This document shows positions 37,670 to 48,346 of a stretch of 64,000 nucleotides of DNA, piece by piece. Source of the DNA: Bryobacterales bacterium. Its GTDB lineage: Bacteria > Acidobacteriota > Terriglobia > Bryobacterales > Bryobacteraceae. The notes below the pieces were generated by a model, which was not told the DNA's origin, did no database searches, and saw only the letters and a program-made list of their open reading frames with translations. Position 1 is the first letter of the stretch; the number at the start of each line of letters is the position of its first letter. A program made the translations under genes and the position numbers. The DNA lies in NCBI GenBank assembly GCA_016713735.1, contig JADJOP010000005.1, positions 62,001-126,000 on the forward strand. Reading direction: 5' to 3'.

Positions 37670-39018
37670 TCAGATCCGCGCGTGCCGCCAGCCCGCCTTC
37701 GCCAGCCGCGCCGCATCCAAAAACAGCCGCCCGTCCAGCAGAAACGGCGACCGCGCCGACTTCGCCATCGCCTCCCAATCCAAATCCTGAAACTCCGCCC
37801 ACTCGGTCACCAGCACCACCGCATCGGCCCCTTCGGCCACCTGCTCCGCCGTCTGGCAATACTTGATGCCCGCATCGGCCCACTCGCTCTTGGCCCGCTC
37901 CATCGCCACCGGATCAAACGCCGTCACCGTGACGCCCCGCGCCACCAGCGCCCGCGCAATGTCCAGCGCCGGCGCATCGCGCAGATCGTCCGTGTTGGGC
38001 TTGAACGCCAGCCCCAGCAGCCCCACCGTCTTGCCCTTGATGATCTTCAACTCCCCAAGCAACTTCTCCACCACGCGCTCGCGCTGCTGCTGGTTCACCG
38101 TCCGCGCCGCCGCCACAATCGGCATCGCCAGCCCATAGTCAGCCGCCGTCACCACCAGCGCCGCCGTGTCCTTGGCAAAACACGACCCGCCCCACCCCAG
38201 CCCGGCCTGCAAAAACCGCGTCCCGATGCGCGCATCCAGCCCCATCCCCTTGGCCACCAGCGTCACATCCGCCCCTACTTTTCCGCCAGCCGCCCAATTT
38301 CATTGATGTAGCTGATCTTCAGCGCCAAAAACGAATTCGCCGCATACTTGATCAGTTCCGCCGACGCCAGGTCCGTCGTCACCAGCGGCGCCGCCGCCAT
38401 CCCCTCCGGCCTCTTCAAATAGCTCGGCGCGATGAAGCTCTGCTCCAAAATCGGCCGGTACAGGTTCGTCAGCACATCCACCGCCCGCGGCGAATCGGCC
38501 CCCACCACAATCCGGTCCGGATACAGACTGTCCTGCAGCGCGCTCCCCTCCCGCAAAAACTCCGGGTTCGACGCCACCGCAAACTCCACCTTCCCGTTCC
38601 GCCCCCCGCGCGACTCCCGGATCAGCGACTCCACCCAGTTCCCGCTTCCAATCGGCACCGTCGACTTGTTCACCACCACCGTGAACCCCTCGCCCAAGTG
38701 CTCCCCAATCGACGCCGCCGCCTCGCGCAAATACCGCAAATCCGGCGACCCGTCCGCCATCGACGGCGTCCCCACCGCGATGAACACCACATCGGCCCCC
38801 GGAATCGCCTCGGCGTAGGACTGCGTGAAGCGCATCCGGTCCTTCGCCTCTTCCAAAATCTCCTCGATAAACGGCTCAAAGATCGGCACTTTGCCCTGCC
38901 GCAACGTCTCGACCTTCGCCGCATTATTGTCCAGGCACGTCACCTCGTGCCCAATCGCGGCCAGACAAGCCCCCGTGGTCAACCCCACATAACCGGTCCC
39001 AATGATGGCAATGCGCAT
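37670..39018 (-). CDS. UDP-glucose 6-dehydrogenase, one frameshift
   Basis: About 450 residues when joined. Oxidises UDP-glucose to UDP-glucuronate for surface polysaccharide synthesis. NAD loop MRIAIIGTGYVGLTTGACLA, substrate part VVNKSTVPIGSG and EFLREGSAL, Lys of the active site in ELIKYAANSFLALKISYINE, catalytic Cys in GWGGSCFAKDTAAL. The frame breaks at about 38276: AAAGGTAGGG has lost one G, giving a false TAG after GRLAEK. Met at 39018 is preceded by a -10-like GATACT, so the longer upstream frame is not coding. Confidence 0.92.
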
Positions 39019-39025
39019 ACTCTCT

Positions 39026-39031
39026 AGTATC
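39026..39031 (-). promoter_or_regulatory. -10-like GATACT before UDP-glucose dehydrogenase
   Basis: On the minus strand GATACT lies 7 nt before the ATG, with no Shine-Dalgarno sequence. Confidence 0.4.
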
Positions 39032-39086
39032 CTTCGGCAACCCCGCCGGAGGCCAATAGGGTAGCCCGCTGTTTGCCCCCCCTTCC

Positions 39087-39229
39087 GCCCGCCCGCGCCC
39101 ACGACTCCCCCTTCACACAAGCCCGCAATTCGCCCCCTCACCCGCGCCCGCGACTCCCGATCCACCCGCGCCCTCAGCTCGCCAATCAACCGCGCCCGCA
39201 GTTCGCCGCTTTACCCGCGCGCGCTACTC
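39087..39229 (+). repeat. About six degenerate 24-25-bp C-rich repeats
   Basis: Units of about 24-25 bp share the core CCCGCGCCCGCRRYTC and repeat from about 39087 to 39229. The last unit spans the stop codon of the minus-strand DUF1080 gene. Confidence 0.7.
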
Positions 39230-40052
39230 CCCCTTCACCCGCCGCACCCAGATGTTCCGGTACCGCACCGGATGCCCATGGTCCTGCAAACTCAACGGCT
39301 CCTCCTCATGCGCCTTGTACACCCCCGTCCTCCTGTGCGCCGCCGGCCCCAGGATCTCCTTGTGATGCTGCACCAGCACCCCGTTGTGCACCACCGTCAC
39401 CACCGCCGGCTTCACCAGCTTCTCCCCTTCAAACCGCGGCGCCTCAAAGAAGATGTCATACGAGTTCCACTCGCCCTTCCGCGGCGACACATTCACCAGC
39501 GGCGGATACTGCCCGTAAATCGACGCCGCCTGCCCGTCGGCATACGTCACGTTCTCATACGACTCCAGCACCTGCACCTCATACCGCGACATCAGCTCCA
39601 CCCCGCTGTTGCCCCCCGCCTGCCCCTTGCCATTCACCTCCGCCGGAATCATCCACTCCAGGTGCAACTGGCAATCGCCGTACTTCTCCTTGGTCACCAA
39701 ATTCCACCGCATGCCCTTCGGTGACACGATCTCGACATACCCGTTCTCCACCTTCCAATTCGCCGGCGCAAACTCCCCCGCCCGGCTCTTCATCTGCCAC
39801 TTCTCCAAGCTCCCGCCGTCAAACAGAATCTCCGCATCCCCCGGCGCCGGCAGGCTCGCCAGCGGCCGCCCCGGAGCCACCTTCACCGGCCTCGGCCGCG
39901 CCGCATCATGAACCTTCCACGTCTGCCCCGGAATGACCGGCGTGTCGGTATACCCCCGCACATCATCCCCAGCCTCCCGGCCCCGGCCTCCCCCCGGCCG
40001 GGCCCTGGCCAAACATCGAAACCGCAAGAAGCAAGCAAAGCGAAAGTCGCAT
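39224..40052 (-). CDS. DUF1080 (3-keto-disaccharide hydrolase domain) protein, secreted, one frameshift
   Basis: About 275 residues when joined. Signal peptide MRLSLCLLLAVSMFGQ starts at 40052. The frame then breaks near 39977 in a G run (GCTGGGGATGATG) and resumes at DDVRGYTDTPVIPG. The DUF1080 jelly-roll is clear: AEILFDGGSLEKWQMKS, NWKVENGYVEI, GDCQLHLEWMIP, GNSGVELMSRYEVQVLESY, GEWNSYDIFFEAPRF and the final HPVRYRNIWVRRV. The family hydrolyses 3-keto glycosides or binds glycans in the periplasm. The exact sugar is unknown. Confidence 0.88.
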
Positions 40053-40060
40053 ATGGGGAC

Positions 40061-40066
40061 AGTGTA
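40061..40066 (-). promoter_or_regulatory. -10-like TACACT before the DUF1080 gene
   Basis: GCATACACT on the minus strand ends 8 nt before the ATG at 40052. It fits the leaderless pattern. Confidence 0.45.
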
Positions 40067-40111
40067 TGCGATGTGGAGTGGAAGTAGTCTACGGCCCTGC
40101 CGTGATTTCGT

Positions 40112-40465
40112 TTATGCTTCCGGGGGCGTGGCGGTGAGATCCGCCTTGAGAGCCTGTGCGGCCACTTCGAGTGCACCGAGATCCTGACTCACAATCGTCC
40201 AAATCGTCTCGAAGTCAACGTCGAAATACGCGTGCACCAGCACGTTACGCAGGCCCGCGATCCCCTTCCAATCCACTTCCGGATGACGGTCCTTCCACAC
40301 TTGCGAGAGTCGCTGCGTCGACTCGCACATCACCTGGAGATTGCGCACAATCGCGTCCTGCAAAGTCTGCGAGGCAAACACCGCCTCTCTCCCGCCGCGT
40401 GAATCCTCACGGATTCGCCCAATGCAGTGCAGCACGTGCTCGACGTAAGCGAGGTCCGATTTCAC
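40112..40465 (-). CDS. hepT: HepT-family toxin (HEPN ribonuclease)
   Basis: About 117 residues from GTG at 40465, overlapping the antitoxin stop as GTGA. The HEPN active motif Rx4HxY is present as RNVLVHAY. The family start (KSDLAYVEHVLHCIGRI) and the middle (LQDAIVRNLQVMCESTQRLS) also match. The toxin cleaves tRNA or mRNA and is silenced when MntA modifies its Tyr. Family knowledge supports the assignment; activity here is untested. Confidence 0.88.
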   Translation of the reverse strand: MKSDLAYVEHVLHCIGRIREDSRGGREAVFASQTLQDAIVRNLQVMCESTQRLSQVWKDRHPEVDWKGIAGLRNVLVHAYFDVDFETIWTIVSQDLGALEVAAQALKADLTATPPEA

Positions 40466-40764
40466 AGCGGCGAAGCGTCCTTCAACACCGACTCTCGAAT
40501 CAACGGACTCAACGACCTTCGCGTCACCACCTGCACCCGCCGCCCCAACATCTCTTCCAACTCCGCCACCAGCCCGCCTGGAAACCAAGGGCTCGTCGGA
40601 CCCGCAACATCGATCAGCAAATCGACATCGCTCTCAGCCGTCTCCTCCCCCCGCGCCACCGACCCAAAGACAGAGAGGTTCCCCGCTCCATGCCGCGCCG
40701 CGACTTGGAGGATCTCGGTCTTCCTGCTGCGTAACTCCTCTGCCAGGCTCATCTCATCCGACAT
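40462..40764 (-). CDS. mntA: MntA-family antitoxin (minimal nucleotidyltransferase)
   Basis: A protein of 100 residues with GSVARGEETAESDVDLLID, the GSx10DxD motif of minimal nucleotidyltransferases. It is known in this family to transfer AMP to a Tyr of HepT. It lies directly before HepT with a 4-nt overlap. A truncated second copy lies at 42314-42553. Confidence 0.88.
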   Translation of the reverse strand: MSDEMSLAEELRSRKTEILQVAARHGAGNLSVFGSVARGEETAESDVDLLIDVAGPTSPWFPGGLVAELEEMLGRRVQVVTRRSLSPLIRESVLKDASPL

Positions 40765-40850
40765 TCTAGCCTCGCCCAGCCTCCCCCGCCAACCCCACTC
40801 ACTCCCCCTCCGCAGTAGTCAAAATTATGATTACCCGCTCCCGTCGTCCC
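40611..40850. repeat. Duplicated segment, copy A (mntA 5' part plus upstream)
   Basis: Similar over its length to copy B at 42383-42620: ATCAGCAAATCGACATC, CTCCCCCCGCGCCACCGA, TCCGACAYTCTAGCCTC and the end TMAAAATYATGAYYACCCGC match in the same order. The similarity covers the mntA 5' end and also the non-coding stretch before it. Confidence 0.7.
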
Positions 40851-41098
40851 CTGATCGCGTGTAACTCCACGACAAGCCCGCTCGAAACCAATATCTCGTC
40901 GGACCCGCAACATCGCGCGTGTTGCCCATCGTCGGAGCCGCACCTTGACTCAGACGGTCTTGCGGGCGACATCGATGCCGGGGTCATATATGCTGATGCT
41001 TGCTGAAGCGGTCCGCCGTTGTTGCTCTTGCCATCGAGCGTGGGTGTCGCGGAGATTGGCGAGGCTACAGAGAATGGGAAGCGATGGCGTAAGTTGCC
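40851..41098. other. Non-coding debris between the toxin-antitoxin unit and the WG-repeat gene
   Basis: No gene is visible. CTCGTCGGACCCGCAACATCG at about 40898 repeats a piece of mntA (about 40589), so this looks like a third, very short copy. Base composition is more balanced than in the neighbouring regions. Confidence 0.5.
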
Positions 41099-42335
41099 AT
41101 GGGGATTCGCTCCTTTAGTTGTACAGTTGAAATTGTGTCTGTGCGGAATGTCGTCGCCGGTCTCTTGCTCGCGGCTGTCGCTGCCTTCGCCTGCTCGATG
41201 TCCTTCCCTCGAAAGCTGTGGGCCAAACTGCCCGGCTCGCAGTCAAAGCTATTTGCCTTCGAACGAGACGGGCGAGTGGGCTTCATCGACCACGAAGGGA
41301 AGGTCATCATTCCGCCTACCATCGATGCGCCGATTGAGGAGGTCGGGGACTTCTCGGACGGATTGGCGCGCGTGAGCACCCAAGGTTTCATGGATCAGTC
41401 TGGGCGCTGGATCATTAAACGGAACTCCTGGGGAGCACGTGATTACTCAGACGGACTCGTTTGGGCGCTTGTGAACTCAAGGAGGCGACAAGAACGGACC
41501 GCAGACAGTCCTTTTCGACCGATCAGGCACTACGGTTGCGACCCGGTCGGACTTTCGCGTGCGGGATTTTTCCGAAGGCTTGGCCGCGTTCGAAGCGGCC
41601 GGCGAGCCGGGTGTCCGCCGCTTCGAGCCTCGGAACTTCGTCTATCTCGACTTCCCCGGCCTCAAGGGCTTTCTGAACCGCCAGGGGCAGGTAGCAATTG
41701 AGCCGTCGTTCGCCGAAGTCGGGCCGTTCCGCGATGGTCTCGCCGTGGCCGTACTGGACGGCTACTGCCACATCGCAACGCCGAATGGTGGTCGCGAGGG
41801 CAGCCCGACCAGCGGATATCCGACTTCTTGCGGAGGCGCACCCGCTGATGCCATTGCTCCATGCCGCGCCGGATTTATTGATCGCTCCGGGCGGTTCGCC
41901 ATCGAGGCGCGCTTCGACGCTGCCCAGGACTTCCAGGAGAAGCTCGCCGCCGTGCGCATCGATGGCCTGTGGGGATTCATCGACGCCACTGGTGCCATCG
42001 TCATCCCGCCTCGGTTTGAGCAGGTGCAGTCGTTCAGCGAGGGGCTGGCGGCGGTGAAGATCGGGGACAAATGGGGATTTGTCGATCCCAGCGGGCTAAT
42101 CGCAATTCCACCAACGTTCGACGAGGTCCAGCAGTTCTCAGATTCGCGCGCGCTCGTCTACTCTAATCGGGGGGCGTTCTACATCGACAAGCAGGGAAGA
42201 ACCGCCATTCCAGGTCCGTTCAAGGAAGCGACACCGTTCGTGAATGGGCTCGCCGCCGTGCTCCTCTCCGATACGCACGTCGCCTACATCGACCATGCCG
42301 GGAAGACTGTGTTTCAGTACCGGCGCCGGCGATAG
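41099..42335 (+). CDS. WG-repeat (KWG) protein, two frameshifts
   Basis: About 412 residues when joined. An N-terminal hydrophobic segment (VVAGLLLAAVAAFACSM) is followed by WG repeats: KLFAFERDGRVGFIDHEGKV, GARDYSDGLVWA, FEQVQSFSEGLAAVKIGDKW, GFVDPSGLIAIPPTFDEVQQ, AAVLLSDTHVAYIDHAGKTV. Repeats of this type form beta-propeller-like surfaces for binding. The frame breaks near 41470 (GGGCGCTTGTG) and about 41505 (GACCGCAGAC). Codon use is less C-biased than the surroundings, and the gene is flanked by the duplicated mntA segments, so it probably came in with them. Confidence 0.7.
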
Positions 42336-42553
42336 CGGACCCGCTGTGGGAAGCCTATCAGTCGGACGAATCCGCCGATGTCGACAATCAGCAAATCGAC
42401 ATCACCAGCAGCGGGTTCCTCCCCCCGCGCCACCGAGCCAAACACAGCGAAGTTGCCCGATCCCCGTCGCGCCACGACGTGAAGGGGCCCGGAATTCCTG
42501 CTACGCAACTCCACTACCAAGGTCATCTCCTCCGACACTCTAGCCTCATCCAC
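42314..42553 (-). pseudogene. Truncated mntA copy
   Basis: Keeps the start of the MntA antitoxin (SEEMTLVVELRSRNSGPLHV and GSVARGEEPAAGDVDLLI) but then loses similarity and ends after 79 residues. No HepT gene accompanies it. It overlaps the end of the WG-repeat gene on the other strand. It is a remnant of the duplicated segment. Confidence 0.65.
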
Positions 42554-42607
42554 GCCAGTGAACGCACCACCACCCCACCCACTCCCCCATCCGCCATAAT
42601 CAAAATC

Positions 42608-42620
<13 letters not shown>
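42383..42620. repeat. Duplicated segment, copy B
   Basis: Counterpart of 40611-40850. It ends with the promoter-like CATAAT and the first codons of the M2 peptidase (ATGACCACCCGC), which copy A mirrors as ATGATTACCCGC. Confidence 0.7.
42595..42600 (+). promoter_or_regulatory. -10-like CATAAT, leaderless M2 peptidase
   Basis: CATAAT ends 7 nt before the ATG at 42608, with only CAAAATC between. Confidence 0.45.
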
Positions 42621-44409
<1,789 letters not shown>

Positions 44410-44416
<7 letters not shown>

Positions 44417-45707
44417 CCCGCGCGGCCATCCGCCATCACCCTCGCCCTCTCACTCGCCCTATCCCTAGCGGCGGCAACTCAGCTTGCCGCCGCACCCCCC
44501 ACCTTCCACCGCGACATCGAGCCCATCCTCCAGCGTCGCTGCCAAACCTGCCACCGCCCCGGCGAAATCGGACCCTTTTCTCTCATTTCCTATTCCGACG
44601 CCCGCCCCCGCGCCCGCGCCATCCGCGCCGCCCTCCTCCGCCGCACCATGCCCCCCTGGTTCGCCGCCGAAGCCTCCCATCCGTTCGCCAACGACCCTTC
44701 GCTCACCCCCGCCGAACGCGAAACCCTCCTCGCCTGGGTCGCCGCCTCCGCCCCACGCGGCAACCCCGCCGACGCCCCGCCCCCCGCCGCCTTCACCCCC
44801 GGCTGGAACATCCCCGCCCCGGACGCCGTCTCTCGAACCGCCCGCCCCCTTCGATGTCCCCGCCCAAGCCACCATTGATTACCTCCACACCGTCCTCCCC
44901 ACCGGCTTCACCGAAGACAAGTGGATCCAGGCCGTCGAGGTCCGCCCCAGCTTCCGCGCCGCCGTCCACCACGTCGTCGTCTACATCCGCCCTCCCGGCT
45001 CCCCCTGGCTCGCCCACGCCAAACCCGGCGTCCCCACTCCCGCCCTCCGCAACGGCCCCAGCCAAGGACTCGCTCAGGTCCTCACCATCTACGCCCCCGG
45101 CATGACCCCCGACCACTGGCCCCCCGGCACCGCCAAGCTCATCCCCAAAGGCTGGGACATCATCCTCCAACACCACTACACCCCCACCGGCAAGCCCGGC
45201 CCTGACCGCACCCGCATCGGCCTCCGCTTCGCCACCGCCCCCGTCACGCACCGCGTCACCACCATGTCCATGATGAACGTCCGCCTCCGCATCCCTCCCG
45301 GCGAACCCAACTACCGCGCCGAGGGCCGCGGCTTCATCCCCGCCGGAGCCGACATCCTCAGCTTCTTCCCCCACATGCACCTCCGCGGCAAGGCCTTCGA
45401 ATACCGCGCCATCCACCCCGACGGCACCCGCGAAACCCTCCTCCGCGTCGACCCCTACCGCTTCCACTGGCAACTCGCCTACCGCCTCGCCGCCCCCCTC
45501 CGCCTCCCCGCCGGCACCCGCATAGAATGCTCCGCCTGGTATGACAACTCCCCCAACAATCCCTTCAATCCCGACCCCGCCGCCACCGTACAATGGGGCG
45601 AGCAAAGCTGGGACGAGATGATGGCCGGTTTCTTCGACCTACGCTACGACGCCCGCCTCACCCTCGAAGAGCTATTCCGGCAAAAAGGCCCCGATACTCC
45701 GAAATGA
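44410..45707 (+). CDS. Cytochrome c fused to a PHM-like dicopper domain, paralog 2, frameshifted
   Basis: Second member of the family at 34398. Haem site CQTCHRPG, then MPPWFAAEASHPFANDPSLT as in paralog 1. The copper ligands are kept: VHHVVVY, ILQHHYTP, FFPHMHLRG and WDEMMAGFF. One frame break lies near 44838 (GTCTCTCGAACC has one T too many for VLEPP). A second is likely near 44430, since the signal peptide (ITLALSLALSLAAATQLAAA) has no start in frame, while ATG at 44410 overlaps the M2 stop. It is probably cotranscribed with the M2 peptidase and with paralog 3, whose ATG overlaps its TGA. Confidence 0.75.
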
Positions 45708-46361
45708 CCCGCCTCGCCCTGGCCCTCTTCCTCTGCGCCGCCGCCGCCCGCGCCCACGACCCCATCACCACCAAGCTCACCTTCACCAAGGAAATCGTCC
45801 GCCTCTTCCACAAACACTGCGCCAACTGCCACCGCGACGGCGGCCCCGCCCCCTTCTCCCTGATGACCTACGAATCCGCCCGCCCCTGGGCCACCGCCAT
45901 TAAGGAAGAGGTCCTCGCCCGCCGCATGCCCCCCTGGGGCGCCGTCAAAGGCTTCGGCGAATTCCAAGGCGACCTCGGCCTCACCCAGGAAGAGCTCCAC
46001 CTCATCGCCGACTGGATCGAAGGCGGCGCCCCCGAAGGCGATCCCGTCTTCCTCCCCCAATACCCCAACCTCTTCATGCCCGAAACCGACTTCGACTACC
46101 CCGGCCCCGTCATCGCCCGCACCCACAAACTCCGCCGCCCTCACCCTCCACGCCGTCCGCCCCGAAACCGCCCCGCCCGACAACACCAAGCTCATCGCCC
46201 GTCTCCCCACCGGCGAAATCCGCCCCATCATCTGGTTCTACGGCCTCCAGCCCAAGTTCCTCCGCCAGTTCTGGCTCCGCACCCCCCTCCGCCTCCCCGC
46301 CGGCGCCGAACTCACCCTCACCGGCGACGCCGCCCTCCGCCTCATCACCAAACCTAAATAG
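45704..46361 (+). CDS. Cytochrome c, short paralog 3 without copper ligands, one frameshift
   Basis: About 218 residues when joined. Signal peptide, then CANCHRDGGPAPFSLMTYES, RPWATAIKEEVLARRMPPW and LIADWIEGGAPEGD as in paralogs 1 and 2. After a break near 46128 (CTCCGCCGCC) the protein goes straight to the final strand region (LIARLPTGEIRPIIWFYGLQ, LRLPAGAELTLTG). The HH, H and HxH copper segments are absent. It starts inside the stop of paralog 2 (ATGA), so the two proteins may be made together and work as a pair. Confidence 0.75.
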
Positions 46362-46451
46362 GGACAGCCTCCTATTTCGCCCCCCTCCCGCGCCCCCCCC
46401 CACCCACCGCCGCCCCCGCCCCCCATCACTCCCGCAACCCAACCCCGCCCG
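46362..46451. other. C-rich intergenic stretch
   Basis: About 90 nt of C runs between the convergent cytochrome and acetyltransferase genes. No gene is seen. Confidence 0.5.
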
Positions 46452-47263
46452 TCAGGGAGCGCCCCTCGGGTCCCCCTCCAAAACCGCTTCTCCATATAAA
46501 TCGTGTGCTCGCTGATCACCTCATACCCCATCCGCTCATACACCGGCTTCCCCGCCGCCGTCGCATGCAGCACTGTCGGCGACTCCCCATGCCGTTCCGC
46601 CGCCATCTCCAGCGCCCGCCGCATCGCCGCATCGGCATAGCCCTTCCGCTGATGCCCCGGCTGCGTCGCCACAAACGCCACGTAGCGGTAACCCTCCACC
46701 ATCATCACCGCCGTGCAACTCACCGCCTCCTCCCCCCGCATCCCCACCACGCCCACATGCTCCCGCCAGAACCGCGCTCGCCCAATCGCCTCCATCCCCG
46801 CGCTCAGGTCCATCCCATAAGCCGCCGAGTTGATGTTCACCACCGCCTCGCTCGTCGCCTCATCCTCAGCCAGCCGCAACTCCAACCCGTCCGGCACACT
46901 CTCCACCCCCGCCACCTTCCCCGCTATCATCCCCGTCAGCGGCATCAACGGCGCCAGCCCGCACTCGTCCAACACCGCATTCGCCTCCACGCCCTCCACC
47001 AACAACTCATGCGTCGTCACGAAAAACCAAGGCACGCCCTTGTCCGCTGCCCACGCGCACGCCCGCCGCGCTCTTTCGCTCAACCCCTCCGCCGATTCCT
47101 CCCGCGCCGCCGCCATCGCAATGTTGAAAAACGGAATCGGAATCCCGCTGAACCGGTACTCCGTCCCCTCTTCACTCGCCAGTGCATGCCCCGGCGCGGC
47201 TTTGCACAACACCTCCCACGCCCCCGCAAACTGCCCTACACTCAACGCAACTCGATCGCTCAT
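46452..47263 (-). CDS. GNAT-family acetyltransferase, frameshift at the C-terminus
   Basis: About 270 residues. The C-terminal GNAT domain has AVSCTAVMMVEGYRYVAFVA, then TQPGHQRKGYADAAMRRALE (motif A, QRKGYA) and VYERMGYEVISEHTIYMEKR. The N-terminal half is a second, degenerate domain (FSGIPIPFFNIAMAA, WFFVTTHEL). The uncorrected frame runs on for 70 Gly/Arg-rich residues into the antisense of the cytochrome gene. If one G is restored in CGGTTTTGG near 46485, the protein ends RVLEGDPRGAP at a TGA at 46452-46454. Start at 47263 is the first Met with family similarity. Confidence 0.75.
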
Positions 47264-47307
47264 GCCCAGTGCCCTCTCCTCTTCGTCGCCCGAAATCCTA
47301 ACACGCC

Positions 47308-47805
47308 TCAACGCACATTCTCGATCAACGTCTCCTGCCTGTCCAGCTTCCACCCCGCCAGATACCCAATCGCCATCGAGCCCCACGCACCCGCTGCAAT
47401 CGCCGCGCCTCCCTCCGCCCCCTGCTCCGGCAAATCCCCCGCCGCCGCCGCAATCGCACTCACCAGAACCACCGGCGCCACAAGGGTCAGAATCACCCGC
47501 CACTTCCACCCGCTCCGGTGCAGCTTCACCACGCTCACCTGGTCGCGCGCAATCAACCGCTCCCCCTTGGCCACCGCCGCCTCGTTCGATGTACGGCTCA
47601 CCTTCATCCGCAACCCGTCATCCTCGACGGCCAGCACCTTCCCCCGGATCTCCGTCCCATCCGGCATCACCATCGAGATGTTCTTCCCCTCAACCGCTTC
47701 CCCCAACGCCTCCCACGCCAATCGCTGCTGCCTCGGTCCCCGCGCCTCGGCGGAAGACACCACGAGCCCCAGCAACAAAACAACAGATACAGAAGTACGG
47801 CCCAT
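47308..47805 (-). CDS. Small exported membrane protein of unknown function
   Basis: A protein of 165 residues. Signal peptide (VSVVLLLGLVVSSAEA), then a small beta-rich part (KNISMVMPDGTEIRGKVLAV, SVVKLHRSG) that could be an Sm-like barrel. Two C-terminal hydrophobic segments follow (VILTLVAPVVLVSAIAAAA and AIAAGAWGSMAIGYLAG). I do not recognise a family. Confidence 0.6.
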   Translation of the reverse strand: MGRTSVSVVLLLGLVVSSAEARGPRQQRLAWEALGEAVEGKNISMVMPDGTEIRGKVLAVEDDGLRMKVSRTSNEAAVAKGERLIARDQVSVVKLHRSGWKWRVILTLVAPVVLVSAIAAAAGDLPEQGAEGGAAIAAGAWGSMAIGYLAGWKLDRQETLIENVR

Positions 47806-47864
47806 ACCGCGCCTCCTTCCCGGCCAAACCCTGCCAGGACCTCAGCCGCGCGTCAAGCCCCCCG

Positions 47865-48338
47865 TCACTCCCCCAAATCCGCCTCGTAAATCTTCTCGCA
47901 CAACCGCGACAACGCCAGGCACCGCGGCCTCGACAACCGCGCCCCAAACCACCCATGGAAGCCCTTGATGTCCTCTTCCATCGTCGCCACCAGTTGCAGC
48001 CCCTTCTCCGTGATCTTCGTCAACGACAGCCGCCGGTCCTCGGCCGAACGGTCCCGCTCCACCAGCCCGTTCTTCTCCATCCGGTCCACCAGCCGCGTCA
48101 CGTCCGGCGCGTGCTCCACCAGCCGGTCGATGATCTCGCAGCGGGGGTGCCCGTTCGGGTGCACCCCCCGCAAGATGCGCAGCACATTGTATTGCGCCTG
48201 GGTCACGCCATGCCGTTCGCACAGCTTCTCCATCCGCAACCGCACCGCATCGGCCGCAATCAATAGATTGAGCATCGCCTCCATCTCGGCGGATTCCATC
48301 CGCGAAGACTTCAGCCGTTTGAGTATGGCTTTCCCCAT
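47865..48338 (-). CDS. MarR-family transcriptional regulator
   Basis: A protein of 157 residues. Winged-helix motif: GVTQAQYNVLRILRG, then CEIIDRLVEHAPDVTRLVDR (recognition helix), then MEKNGLVERDRSAEDRRLSL (wing). It sits 8 nt behind the EF-G-like gene on the same strand, so the two are likely cotranscribed. Related in sequence (YNVLRILRG, DVTRLVDRME) to the regulator at 56360. Confidence 0.88.
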   Translation of the reverse strand: MGKAILKRLKSSRMESAEMEAMLNLLIAADAVRLRMEKLCERHGVTQAQYNVLRILRGVHPNGHPRCEIIDRLVEHAPDVTRLVDRMEKNGLVERDRSAEDRRLSLTKITEKGLQLVATMEEDIKGFHGWFGARLSRPRCLALSRLCEKIYEADLGE

Positions 48339-48346
48339 GTACCCCG

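Noticed and set aside
46238..46451. Gly-rich extension of the acetyltransferase
   Set aside because: It is antisense to the cytochrome gene and vanishes if one G is restored near 46485, giving a normal C-terminus.
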